The position numbers and the translations under genes were made by a program. The notes below the pieces were generated by a model. The model ran no database searches. It saw only the letters and a program-made list of their open reading frames with translations, and was not told the DNA's origin. A stretch of 64,000 nt of DNA from Trichodesmium erythraeum GBRTRLIN201. Lineage in GTDB: Bacteria; Cyanobacteriota; Cyanobacteriia; Cyanobacteriales; Microcoleaceae. Below, one piece after another: positions 39,535-49,484 of this stretch. Numbering within the stretch: position 1 is the stretch's first letter; every line of letters begins with the position of its first letter. The stretch spans positions 1 through 64,000 of the forward strand of contig JAGGDU010000235.1 of the NCBI GenBank assembly GCA_018457135.1. The letters run 5' to 3'.

Positions 39535-40960
39535 TTAAAATTGTTTATTATACCTACTTTTTCTAAAGCATCAATGATAAACTGCTATCCTGTTAATGAA
39601 GCTACAACATCCTAGTTAATATTTAGTAGAATTTCCTTAAATATTTTCTCAAAAGGTCTGATGAATCTCCAAATATTATCCACTTCAGTTTTTGTTTTAT
39701 TGCTAACCATAACCTTTCTATCAGGTTAATTTCTGGAGAATAAATTGGTTGAAATATGAGAATAATATTATCAATAATTGTTAGGTTTAATGGTTAATGA
39801 TATCCAGCATTATTTACTTTAATTATATGTAAATCATTAGGGTAGTTAGTGGGAAAATATCTCCAAAAATCTTTTCAAACAAAAATCATCTAAATTATTA
39901 AACTTATAGCAAAAGCTTTCTCCTGAATTAGTTTCGTTCCAACCCATATAACCACAAATATTTATACTACTATTATTGAGTTTCTTAATCGCCTAACTAT
40001 TTTTATTCAAAAAACTCTTGAGTTTTTCAATTTAAATAACTTTAATTTTAATTGAAGGATATTTCAATTGGTCGGTTAGATATTTTGATAATAATCCGTG
40101 GCTTTTCTTTACAAATACTTTTTCCTATATAACTAAGCAAGTATTTTTAAGAAGTTCCACACCCTCCATTGCACAAACAATATGATTTTTTTAATTATTT
40201 GCAGACGACACTAACACGCTTCCTAAACCTTTCAATTGCTTAATTTATAAATTGAGATCTTCAATTTTATATCTAGTCAAGAGATTCAAAATCTACATCC
40301 ATAAGTGATTATTGATTCAGGTCATTAGTGAAAATATATTCTGCAAACTTTGGCAGACACAATTACCCAAAATATTTTCACTTTTTTTCTGGTTAAAAGC
40401 CTTTAGTTTTTATTTTTTCCCCCTAGAATTTTTCTGTTTTATTCAAATTTAGGTATTAAAATTATTTGTATATTTATACACCACCTGTATCATCAATAGG
40501 CGCGATTCCTTTTTAAAGGACAATAATAAATTCTTATATCATGATCTATTTATGCTATTAATCTTTGTGTTGCATACCAACTATCTATTAATACTATTTT
40601 AAATTGTATTTCATTATTTTTTATAGCTATTTTGTATCATTTATTCAACATGATATATTTTGCTTTTATTGTCAGTATCTGGGTCATAAATTCTGTAATC
40701 TATCTCTATGCAACAAACAGTTGTACGATGACATTCTAATAACATTGATATATATTCAATAGTATCTGCTGGTCTTATTAAGTATCAATATAATGCCTGT
40801 AGTTTTTGCTTGAAAAACAATTGCTGTCTGTCGGGATAATATTTATTGGAGTTCTTCGGCCCATTCCAGAATATTTAATTTAACAAGACACGCCATATTA
40901 TTCACTGTTTTCATATCCAGTAAACTATAGCATTTTTTTTTGAGAAATGGTATCAGACCC
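39535..40960 (-). pseudogene. IS630-type transposase remains (one or two nested copies)
   Basis: Minus-strand frames give an N-terminal helix-turn-helix region at about 40960-40720 (PDRQQLFFKQKLQALY and ISMLLECHRTTV), a middle part reading ICGYMGWNETNSG, and a clear C-terminus. The C-terminus reads PIYSPEINLIERLWLAIKQK near 39710-39760 and then LTG.QFIIDALEKVG to about 39537. The PIYSPEINLIERLW motif is diagnostic of IS630. Stops and frameshifts are many, and the span of 1.4 kb exceeds one IS630 transposase, so an insertion or two copies may be present. Confidence 0.65.
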
Positions 40961-40972
40961 CTGGCTAAAGAT

Positions 40973-41080
40973 TTTACAACATTTATTTTACCGTAATCAT
41001 TATTTTTTTATTTTCCTACCTTCAATACTTTTTTATGGCTATGGCTATCTTTAGCTTTTTTTACAAACAGTCTCTGATAT
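40973..41080. repeat. dispersed repeat shared with 50575-50690
   Basis: A block beginning tggctaaagattt and ending tttacaaacagtctct is repeated in direct orientation at 50575-50690 with roughly 80 per cent identity. It has no open frame; on the minus strand both copies read like transposase shreds (KKAKDGHEKGLKVGKSKK in the second copy). Confidence 0.6.
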
Positions 41081-41107
41081 AAAACATAACAAGACTTTTA
41101 ATTTTTT

Positions 41108-41409
41108 AACTAGATCGCTGGAGTTAATTTATGCTTTATTTGGTCTTGATAATTACCCAATATGTTCATTTTTATTGTTTTTTTTGTTGAATTATCTACC
41201 CTTTTTTATCATATTTTTAAGAGTATTTAAACCCTTTTTTTTTTGAATAAATAATCAACTAAAATAGGGGGGGAGTTTATGAACGCGAAGTGTTCACCAA
41301 CTCCCCCTTATTCTCAATAAGCTTTTCATTTGACTTGAATTATTATTCAGCTTAACCTGTAAATTCCTTGATATATCTATCTCTCAGCTAGCTTTTCACC
41401 ACGTCAGGG
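41108..41409. repeat. left arm of a 300-bp inverted repeat flanking the ABC-class ATPase gene
   Basis: Runs from aactagatcgctgg to cacgtcaggg and aligns over its whole length, in inverted orientation, with 43897-44199 at roughly 85 per cent identity. It contains an internal hairpin with ggggagttta/ccaactcccc (41268-41307). A rearranged third copy is at 46182-46355. No transposase is encoded in the arm. Confidence 0.85.
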
Positions 41410-41681
41410 TGCTGCGTCCTCAAGAATCCAAGGGTTTCATTCTCCTCAAAAAGTGTTGGGTGGTTTAGCGCAACTAGGGAGGGTGGAATTGGTATTGACG
41501 CTGTCCTCAAGACTACGAGCATTTACCTCAAAACTCCCAGACCATGATTTACATCGCCATGATTCGTCTCATGGTTCGGCGTTTAGCACCCATTGGTTAC
41601 ACCCCTATCCCTTTTCAAACAACCTCTAAGTTAGAGATTACTTTTCAATTTTGACTTGGGGGTACACTGAGCAATACCCAA
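41410..41681. other. spacer between the left arm and the ATPase gene
   Basis: No ORF of coding character. GC-richer than the surrounding debris (for example 41455-41600). It is downstream of the ATPase stop, so a transcript end should lie here; no clear T-tailed stem was found. Confidence 0.35.
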
Positions 41682-43511
41682 TTATTTAACTACCAAAGTT
41701 CGCAGACGATTTATTGCTGCCACTAACTCAAAACGTCGGAATAGAGCTAAATCTCCTTGTGGAAAAGGAACTAAAACATCCAAACTCTTGGATTCAATAT
41801 CTGCCATAACAGCATCAATAATTTCTAATAATGTCCGATTACTATCCATATATTGTTTTTTAGCATAAACCATAGCGGCACCAATTGCCCTTAGTTGGTC
41901 TTTACTAACCAATTGTTCCACTGCAGAAAGATCAACATCTTCACTCCCAAACACGACTTCATCAAGATCTCGTACTTTTAAACGCACATCTCGTCGCCCC
42001 CGACTAGGGTCTAAACTTTCTGGTAATGGTATTCGCGATCGAATTACACCAAATTTTTCACCACCTTCAGCTGTACGACCAGTAGCATATTTTTCAGCAA
42101 TCTCCTTAGCTTTTTCTGTAACTTCTTGGGCTTGGAAGTTTTCCATCGCAATGATTTTATCTGCTATCTCAAAATAGTCACCACTACCACCCATTACTAA
42201 AATAGTTGAGACTTGATAATCCGTATATAACTGTCGTACCTTATCAATAAAAGGTGTAATTGGTTCTTGTTCTTTAGCAATCAGTTCTTGCATTCGGCGA
42301 TCGCGAATCATAAAATTAGTAGCTGCTGTATCCTCATCTACTAAAAACACAGGCGTAGTAGCTGTAGTTGTAGTTTCTTCAAGGTTACTATTTCCCAGAC
42401 CGGCCTCCAAAGCTTCCATAATGTTTGCAGCTTGAGATGTACTACCACTAGCATTTTCAGTAGTAAACTGAGTAGTCGAACGATTTTGAGGCAACTGATT
42501 AATAAAAGGAGAAATATCTACACCAGCAACACTACGACCATCCTCTGCTCTAATTTTAATTGCTGCGGGATCTGTCACTACAAATTCACGTCCATCATCA
42601 GGAACATGATTATAAACCCCTCCTTCAATTGCTTTGAGGAGAGTAGATTTACCATGATAACCACCACCAACAATCAATGTCACCCCTTTAGGAATTCCCA
42701 TACCAGAAATTTTACCTTGATTTGGGCATTCAAACTCTACTTCCAGAGAAGGGGGAGATTTAAATGGCACTACTTCCTCGGATGATAAAGGGCGATCATC
42801 AACTCCACTCCTACGGGGTAAAATTGCCCCATTAGCAACAAAAGCCACTAAATTTTTTTCTGGCAACTGTTTCCGTAACCAATCTGTATCTTCTACTGTT
42901 TCTACATGACGGCGACAAACATCAGCATCTAATTGTTCATATTTGAGAGTCCGGTGAACAATATATGGGATATCATCACAAAGCATTTCTGCTGCTTGCC
43001 TACCTAAAATCCTACGACCACCAGCAGGTAATCCTACTACTAATCGAACTTCTACACCCTTTTGACTGCTTAATTTTATAGGTTTTGCCCTTTCTAAAGC
43101 TGGGTTTGAGCCAGGGGCTGGCTTAGGAACTGGAGGCGCTAGCTTAATCAGGTATACTGATGTCCGTTCTAGAACTTCTTGTCCCATTTTAGTAATTGCT
43201 ATCATTCCACTCTTGCCTGTCCCACGCCTTCCACTGACTTCGTAGGCCATTCTGTCAAATTTACGAGTCAGGAAATCTCGTAAGGCCATTTCTCTAATAG
43301 GAGTTTTATATAGTTCTGGAGGAAAGCCAGAAACAGTATAGGGCAACTGTACCCGAAGTTTACTAGGGGCTGCAAAGGGGTCTCCTTGAACATAGTCAAT
43401 AATTAGGGTAAAGTCAGAAAATTGGTAACTACCTTGAATGTCTCTGTAGGCTTTGTAGTTAGCGTTATCTAAGTCTAAGAGTTTCTTCCTTAGAGTTTGT
43501 TGATTAGTCAT
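41682..43511 (-). CDS. predicted ATPase of the ABC class (PF09818-type)
   Basis: 609 residues, soluble. The centre carries a nucleotide-binding site: Walker A-like GGGYHGKSTLL (about residue 282), and a Walker B-like acidic strand VFLVDEDTAATNFM (about 390), followed by an ABC-like switch IRDRRMQEL. The N-terminal about 260 residues (MTNQQTLRKKLLDLDNANYK, GRRGTGKSGMI) and the C-terminal part are characteristic of this bacterial family, whose role is unknown. No membrane helices are present, so it is not a transporter. The gene is intact and normal in length, yet lies between two 300-bp inverted repeats in otherwise decayed DNA. Confidence 0.85.
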   Translation of the reverse strand: MTNQQTLRKKLLDLDNANYKAYRDIQGSYQFSDFTLIIDYVQGDPFAAPSKLRVQLPYTVSGFPPELYKTPIREMALRDFLTRKFDRMAYEVSGRRGTGKSGMIAITKMGQEVLERTSVYLIKLAPPVPKPAPGSNPALERAKPIKLSSQKGVEVRLVVGLPAGGRRILGRQAAEMLCDDIPYIVHRTLKYEQLDADVCRRHVETVEDTDWLRKQLPEKNLVAFVANGAILPRRSGVDDRPLSSEEVVPFKSPPSLEVEFECPNQGKISGMGIPKGVTLIVGGGYHGKSTLLKAIEGGVYNHVPDDGREFVVTDPAAIKIRAEDGRSVAGVDISPFINQLPQNRSTTQFTTENASGSTSQAANIMEALEAGLGNSNLEETTTTATTPVFLVDEDTAATNFMIRDRRMQELIAKEQEPITPFIDKVRQLYTDYQVSTILVMGGSGDYFEIADKIIAMENFQAQEVTEKAKEIAEKYATGRTAEGGEKFGVIRSRIPLPESLDPSRGRRDVRLKVRDLDEVVFGSEDVDLSAVEQLVSKDQLRAIGAAMVYAKKQYMDSNRTLLEIIDAVMADIESKSLDVLVPFPQGDLALFRRFELVAAINRLRTLVVK

Positions 43512-43896
43512 TTTTCAGGTGTAAGATGTCGTTTTAGTTATCAGTTATCATTATCTCCGGCTGAAGCCAGAGGCTTGAAATACTGAAGTTTACTTTTTTA
43601 TTCCCTTTAAAGGGAAGACTATTGACCTTATTTTTTGGTCATTTTATAGATTTGAGATTTAACGATTAATTTTTTAGTCAGTGCCCGTAATAATAGATCT
43701 TAATTTTAGAGATTAGAATATATTTCCACTAGTAACCAAAAAGCTTACACCAAAATTTATGATTATGCTCTAATAATAGCTATTGTTTTCAAGATGATGT
43801 AATTTAATGTAAACATTTTATAATACCTTAAAAATTATTTTATGTCAAGCTAAATACATAAAGTTTAACCCTGGTTAAACCTTCGTATATTAGAGC
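43512..43896. other. upstream region of the ATPase gene
   Basis: 385 bases of AT-rich sequence that should contain the promoter. A block with ggttaaacc-type symmetry (gtttaaccctggttaaac, 43863-43880) makes a perfect small palindrome and could be an operator or a terminator stem. Confidence 0.45.
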
Positions 43897-44199
43897 TCAC
43901 GGGGTGACAAGCTAGCTGGAAAATAGATATATCAAGGAATTTACAAGTTAAGCTGAATAATAATTTAAGTGCAATGGAAAGCTTATTGGGAATAAGGGGG
44001 AGTTGGTGAACACTTCGCGTTCACCAACTCCCCACCCATATTTCAGGTTTATTTTTTATTCAAAAAAAAAGATTTTAAATCCTCTTAAAAATAAGATTAT
44101 TCAAAAGGGTTGATAATTAAACAAAAAAACAATAAAAATGAATATATTGGGTAATTATCCAGACTAAATAAAGCAGAAATGGAGTCCAGCGATCTAGTT
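43897..44199. repeat. right arm of the 300-bp inverted repeat
   Basis: Inverted match of 41108-41409. It contains a perfect 15-bp stem with a 7-base loop at 43997-44033 (ggggagttggtgaac and its complement). The two arms plus the ATPase gene form a unit of about 3.1 kb. Confidence 0.85.
43997..44033. repeat. perfect 15-bp hairpin inside the right arm
   Basis: ggggagttggtgaac (43997-44011), loop acttcgc, then the exact complement (44019-44033). The left-arm version at 41268-41307 has the same sequence in reverse orientation with two mismatches. Such a strong stem without a T-run looks like a mobile-element or structured-RNA feature rather than a terminator. Confidence 0.8.
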
Positions 44200-44279
44200 T
44201 AAACATTAAAAATATTGCTATATTTGATATCAGTGCATAAAACTGTACAAATATCAAAATCATCAGCTTTTTTTTCCTA

Positions 44280-45340
44280 CCAATTCAATCTAAAAGTCGC
44301 CGAAAATACACAGGATTAGCTGATCTTAACAATCATTGACAAATAATATCTTTTCTGATCTGAATTTTGCTCCGAAGAATTTAGAGCAAATAAGCGTACA
44401 GTTTATCAATCATTCTTTTTCCGATAAGTCTTGATTAATTGTCATTAAATATTCTCGATATGCTTGAGAGTTATGGTAAGTTGCTCCATCCCAAAATATT
44501 GCCAATTTATTACCGGTCTTTGCTTCTGCAAATATTTAATGAATTCCATAGTACTTTTAGTATTTCCACTTTTTTAATTCTTGCACAATAAATTCTTTAG
44601 TTTGATAATCTAAAGCGCCATAATAAGTCTGTTTTTCTTTTTCATTTTTCATTACAATTTCTATTCTTTCATCTGTTTTTACCCAAGTAAAACCTAATAT
44701 ATCTATACATAGAAGAGAAAATTCATTAATGATAAAAACTGTCAAATTTTCAGCTTCTATTTCGGGTTACCATTTAGCTAACAACTTCTCTATATTTTTT
44801 TATTTTAGCTTTTACTAATTTATCATTTTTAGTAAGATTATTTTTTTAAGTTTTTTCTCAACTTATGCTCGCTTATTTCAGCAATTTATAATAACTTTGA
44901 TTATACTAAAAAACCACATCATATTGCTTCTATAAATAGTTTTTTAAATCTGATAACCCAAGATAATCTTGTACCCTCAAGCACTAAATTGTTTCGTCTT
45001 TTTCGACCGCCTTTAAGTAACCTTGTTTCCCAAGATAGCTGAAGCATTAAACTTTTATTTCAGCAATTTATAATAACTTTGATTATACTAAAAAACCACA
45101 TCATATTGCTTCTATAAATAGTTTTTTAAATCTGATAACCTAAGATAATCTTGTACCCTCAAGCACTAAATTATTTTGTCTTTTTCGACTGCCTTTAAGT
45201 AACCTTGTTTCCCAAGATAGCTGAAGCCTTAAACTTTCTCAACCATGAAATCATACTTGGTTTTTCCATTCGCTTTCTAAACTGCTGAGTTACATTTAAT
45301 AATTCTTTGATTTCATGGTAGTATTTTTCCTGAAAAGCTC
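44280..45340 (-). pseudogene. IS630-family transposase remains with internal tandem duplication
   Basis: Minus-strand pieces in order are: KELLNVTQQFRKRMEKPS, SDLKNYL.KQYDVVF..NQSYY (present twice because of a 182-bp tandem duplication), GFTWVKTDERIEIVMKNE, KQTYYGALDYQTKEFIVQEL, AKTGNKLAIFWDGATYHNSQ and LFAPNSSEQN. These blocks are characteristic of the IS630 DDE domain (FTW, IFWDGATYHNS, LFAPN). Stops and frameshifts are scattered through it. Only 44557-44745 remains open, and it is not a gene by itself. Confidence 0.75.
44873..45236. repeat. 182-bp perfect-register tandem duplication
   Basis: 44873-45054 and 45055-45236 are adjacent copies, about 96 per cent identical, each ending ctgaagcattaaact-like. 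They lie inside the IS630 remnant, duplicating its N-terminal part. The high identity suggests the duplication is recent compared with the decay of the transposase. Confidence 0.85.
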
Positions 45341-45559
45341 ATTTTGACGGCCTAGACTATTTTAATTTCTGTGAGCTCTTTTTTTTGATTAATAAAATCA
45401 TCTAGTTTATCTATAATATTCATTTTTTTTCTTTTTCTTAGACATGTTATTCTTACTATTACATCTGTTGCGACCAATATGGGATTGCTATATCATGTTG
45501 ATGAAAAAAGTTATGCTCAAAACATCTATACTTTCCATTTTTACAAAAAAATACAGCCC

Positions 45560-45912
45560 AAATCAAGGGTGGTAGTAAATATTGTAAACTAGAGCGATTA
45601 AAAGTAACAGTTGGCTCAAAAAAATTATTATTAAATCAAAAAATTACTAAAGTTAAGCAAGTCTGTCTCAGCAATTTGTTAATATATCAAAAAGCGCTAA
45701 ATCAACCAGAAAATCTAGCATAAACCTGGTAAATTATTAGTAATTTATTGTCATCAGATAAAATTAATAAAGCATATAGTCAAAGAATGAAAATTGATGC
45801 CATATTCAAAGATTGTAAGAGTGGAGGTTACAATATTGAAGGAGCAAAAGCAAATGAAACTAGATTAAATATAGCAATTCCCATAGCTATGATCTACAGT
45901 AACAACAATGGG
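45560..45912 (+). pseudogene. IS4-type transposase fragment
   Basis: The plus strand reads KIDAIFKDCKSGGYNIEGAK then NETRLNIAIPIAM, the end of the DDE region of IS4-like transposases (FKDxKSxGYNLE with the catalytic Glu, followed by the leucine-rich helix). Upstream are stops and frame breaks. It is a fragment without ends. Confidence 0.6.
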
Positions 45913-46075
45913 TAAACCAATTGCGAATATCTTGTTGACTAACTTTTAATATAGCCGAGGTAATGGTATTAATTCAATCTTTATAATTTCTTGCTTTAAC
46001 TTTTATTTAAATAGCTTTCACTTTTGACCAAAATTTTTCAATTGGAGAAAAAATAGTTAATTTTTTATGATTAAT
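45905..46075 (-). pseudogene. IS630-type transposase C-terminal fragment
   Basis: Minus-strand reading from about 46055 gives FSPIEKFWSKVKAI, one stop, then VKARNYKD and ITSAILKVSQQDIRNW. This is the C-terminal end of the two-frame IS630 type. It abuts the IS4 fragment in opposite orientation. Confidence 0.6.
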
Positions 46076-46181
46076 TAAAATTAATAAAATTTACCTTTTT
46101 TCTGATTTTGCTGGCTATTAAAATTGAACTATTTTTCAATAAAAGTGGGGATGTAGTATGAGAGCTTTACACTCAAACTAA

Positions 46182-46355
46182 GTCTTATTTCTATCAATAA
46201 GGGTTTTCTTTTAATTGAAGTATTATTAAATTCCTAAACGCAAATTCCTTTCTATCTATGCTTTTCAACTAGCTTTTCATCCCGTGAGGGTCTTGATAAT
46301 TACCCAATATGTTCGTTTTTATTATTTTTTTGTTGAATTATCAAGCCTTTTTTAT
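46182..46355. repeat. rearranged third copy of the inverted-repeat arm
   Basis: 46182-46290 aligns with the second half of the left arm (about 70 per cent) and ends cccgtgaggg. 46290-46355 then aligns with the first half, starting gtcttgataattaccc. The end of one unit is thus joined directly to the beginning of another, as expected from tandem or circular copies of an element bounded by gtcttgataatt and cgtgaggg. Confidence 0.6.
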
Positions 46356-46379
46356 GACTTTGTTGCACAAAAGATGATT

Positions 46380-47330
46380 AGATAGCAAAAATTAAGAAGT
46401 GAAGATAATATAAAAAACTGTAGTTAGTAGGTCTGAGCAAGAGTAAATCTAAGTCCAAGTCCAAGTCATTGTATCGGCTCAAAAACTTTTCTGAGTATGA
46501 TATTCAAGATATTACCAACAAAACAGATAAAGTATTATTCCTTAAACAGAAATACTACTCACCTCAAAAGGGAAAAACCCCTAATGGCAAAATTACCACC
46601 AGGTAGGCTATCAGAATTTGCTTCTTGAATAAAAAGCTGAATCTTAGGTTTGTACTATGGGGGAAATATAAATCAACTATTAAATTTTAAGATGGCGGTT
46701 TTGGGCATATCCATGTCAGTGGGGAAGGGTGTCAATATTTTTCATCAAAAACCAGTCTTTTTTTAAGACTTCAAAAAGCGAAATTTATCAAGAGAGACTA
46801 TTAAGTAGTCCCTGGCAGCACTTTGACAAAACAGAAGCCAGTGTAGGTGCTCTCAATTATACCACAAATATAGTGTGTAATCCTTATACAATCTACTTTA
46901 CTACTCCCAACAAAGAGCGATTAAGTTAACTTCAAGGTTTAGGTAAATAGACCAGAACATGACTTTATTCTCAACTTCTTTCCGTTCTAACTTCACAACT
47001 GTGAGTGGTGATCAGCAGCTTGGTAGAACCAAAACGATTAACTGTTACCCTGCATCTGAGGGTTTCTGTTGGTGTTGGAGCATCCCCAATTGCCATTGCA
47101 TAATAACCAGGCACAGTTAGCTGCTTGAACTATGCTAACTCGACGCCATATCAATTATGGAACTCAGACGATGGAGGGGAGGGCATCTTGGGATACTTTT
47201 ATGTCCCTGGTTGCTACTGCTCGTCAGCTAAGATTAAGGTTTTTTGAATATTTACGCGATCGCATTTCTCAGACGATGAATGTTTCTGCTGTCGCAACTA
47301 TTATTTGGTGGTGTTAGCCGTATCGCTCCT
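46380..47330. other. mixed transposase shreds
   Basis: Plus-strand frames give short coding-like pieces: SKSLYRLKNFSEYDIQD (about 46455-46510, resembling an IS5 N-terminus), a 66-codon ORF at 46729-46929 with WQHFDKTEASVGALNYTTN, and RRHINYGTQTMEGRASWDTF at 47132-47317. The last two look like parts of larger transposases, but I cannot assign the families. None has start, stop and motifs together. Confidence 0.4.
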
Positions 47331-47606
47331 TTATTCATTCCTTTGGTTGGTCTTGACAACTATAAATCATTGCCTACCCCATCATATTGAGTAGATACAA
47401 AATCACTATTGTTAAAACTAGAGTAAAAAATAACTACAAAATCATTGCGAGCCCTAAATTTTATTGTGGGCTTCTTCAATTATTAGCTCAACTAGTCTGA
47501 GAGTAACTGATGTTTGACTATGTAAATAGTTTTTCCTATTTTTACTGCTAGCCTTTTGATAAAATTCTAGACTAATTGATGTCTACAGTCGTGACAACTT
47601 AAAGAA
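47331..47606. other. gene-free stretch
   Basis: AT-rich, no coding pattern recognised. Confidence 0.35.
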
Positions 47607-47690
47607 AGGACGAATTAGTTTCGGCTGAGTCTGGTTATATAAAAGCGAAGTTGGTGATGGCGATCGCAAACCTGATTTCAGGCAGTTGCT
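47607..47690 (+). pseudogene. IS5-type transposase internal fragment
   Basis: Reads RKDELVSAESGYIKAKLVMA then IANLISG, matching the same region of the minus-strand IS5 remnant at 52545-53303 (about 85 per cent at DNA level around gacgaattagtttc). It is an isolated internal piece in the opposite orientation. Confidence 0.6.
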
Positions 47691-47988
47691 ATTTGTGCCT
47701 GGTTAATACTTTCTACTTGAAATATAGCCTAGATAAATAAAGGGAGAAATTTGATTCTGGCTCCATGCCAACAAAAGTGGTAATTTAGAGTTTTTTTGTA
47801 GTCAAATAATCTCCCAAATCTTCAGGTTTCATGGACCTTATGGTTTAATTTCTATGAAGCCTTTTCCTCCATTAGAAAGTCAAGCTTTTTGTCCTGTACT
47901 TAGAATTTTACTAGGCATATTTCACCTCTATATTCTAATAACCCCCGTCAAACTACTAAAAAAGTCTAACGGGAGAAGTTTTAGAATT

Positions 47989-48090
47989 CTAAATTAACTT
48001 CACAATACGTAAGCCAAACATCAGAACTGCAGCTACACCTAAAGCAGCAACAAAAATCCCAAAAAAAGCAATAATTCCTTCAACAGTCAT
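47989..48090 (-). CDS. petL: cytochrome b6f complex subunit PetL (probable)
   Basis: 33 residues, below usual ORF cut-offs. It starts MTVEGIIAF and consists of one membrane helix ending FGLRIVKLI. The short length, single helix and the GLR..KLI C-terminus match PetL, the small peripheral subunit that stabilises the cytochrome b6f dimer. GGAG lies seven bases before the ATG. The gene is divergent from aroB with 83 bases between the starts, so promoters for both lie in that gap. An imperfect stem (cccgt/acggg, about 47943-47972) follows the stop. Another small photosynthetic subunit is a less likely alternative. Confidence 0.72.
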   Translation of the reverse strand: MTVEGIIAFFGIFVAALGVAAVLMFGLRIVKLI

Positions 48091-48173
48091 TAAATTTTCT
48101 CCAAAATAGCTAATATAATTATAATATTAAGTTTAATACTTAATGTTCAAAATAGCAAAGTTCTAAACCACTT

Positions 48174-49265
48174 ATGGCATCCATCACTGTTCAACTTCCC
48201 CAAAAATCCTATGAAATAGCGATCGCTTCAGGCCACCTCGACCAACTTGGCAGAAAAATGGAATCCCTCAACCTGGGAAAAAAGGTCTTGCTGGTATCCA
48301 ACCCAGAAATATTTGCTCATTATGGCGAAAGAGCAATTATCTCACTCCAAGAAGCCGGTTTTGATGTCTCGGACTGCATTCTCCCCTCAGGAGAAGAATA
48401 TAAAACTCCTCAAAACCTTAACTGTATTTATGATGCAGCTTTAGCACACCGTCTCGAACGCTCTTCCACAATAGTCGCTCTTGGTGGTGGAGTAGTTGGG
48501 GATATGACCGGGTTTGCTGCGGCAACTTGGTTACGCGGTTTGAATGTAGTACAAGTTCCTACTTCTCTTTTGGCGATGGTCGATGCTGCTATTGGTGGAA
48601 AAACAGGAGTTAATCATCCTCAAGGCAAAAATCTTATCGGTGCTTTCCATCAACCACGGTTAGTCTTAATTGATCCAGAGGTACTAAAGACTTTACCCTT
48701 GCGAGAATTTCGGGGAGGGATGGCAGAAGTGATCAAATATGGAGTTATATGGGATGCCGAGTTGTTTTTTCAAATGGAAAATAGTCAGAGTCTTGATGAC
48801 ATTAACAATTTAACACCAGGGTTATTAGAGGAAATCTTGATTAAGTCTTGCCAAAGTAAAGCACATGTGGTAGCAAAAGATGAGAAAGAATCTGGGTTAA
48901 GAGCAATTTTGAATTACGGTCATACCATAGGTCATGCAGTGGAAAGTTTGACTGGTTATACCGCGGTGACTCATGGTGAGGCGGTCAGTATTGGGATGGT
49001 GGCAGCAAGTGGGTTAGCATTAGAGTTAGGAATGTGGGATGAGCAGAGCGATCGCCGTCAGTTAGTCTTGATAGAAAAAGCTAGTTTGCCAACCAAACTT
49101 CCGGATGGCTTGGATATTGATGATATTTTGGTTTCTTTACAGACAGATAAAAAGGTAAAAGCAGGTAAGGTACGATTTGTTTTACCTACTGGAATAGGAT
49201 CAGTTACAGTGACAGATAAGGTAAGTCAAGATGTGTTGAGGAGAGTATTGTTGAGAATCAGTTAA
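48174..49265 (+). CDS. aroB: 3-dehydroquinate synthase
   Basis: Second enzyme of the shikimate pathway: converts DAHP to 3-dehydroquinate using NAD and a divalent metal. The 363 residues include the NAD-binding [13 protein letters not shown], the substrate loop [20 protein letters not shown], the metal ligands Glu in [10 protein letters not shown] and His in [11 protein letters not shown], and HGEAVSIGM. Length and motifs are complete. It is a stand-alone gene divergent from petL. Confidence 0.97.
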   Translation: MASITVQLPQKSYEIAIASGHLDQLGRKMESLNLGKKVLLVSNPEIFAHYGERAIISLQEAGFDVSDCILPSGEEYKTPQNLNCIYDAALAHRLERSSTIVALGGGVVGDMTGFAAATWLRGLNVVQVPTSLLAMVDAAIGGKTGVNHPQGKNLIGAFHQPRLVLIDPEVLKTLPLREFRGGMAEVIKYGVIWDAELFFQMENSQSLDDINNLTPGLLEEILIKSCQSKAHVVAKDEKESGLRAILNYGHTIGHAVESLTGYTAVTHGEAVSIGMVAASGLALELGMWDEQSDRRQLVLIEKASLPTKLPDGLDIDDILVSLQTDKKVKAGKVRFVLPTGIGSVTVTDKVSQDVLRRVLLRIS

Positions 49266-49484
49266 TGCAGTCAGTAGTTATATTATATTACTGATAATTA
49301 GTCATAAAAAGTTTTTGAAACTTGATATTTTAGAGAGTATCTGTAAAAAAAAATTAAAATAAAACAATGGGGAAGTAAAACAGAGAAAATGGAACTCGTC
49401 AACCAGAGGTAAAATATTGATTACATTACTCCCAAAGCCTATTCCACGATAAGCCTTACTCAGTTATGGTAAATTGAAAGAATA

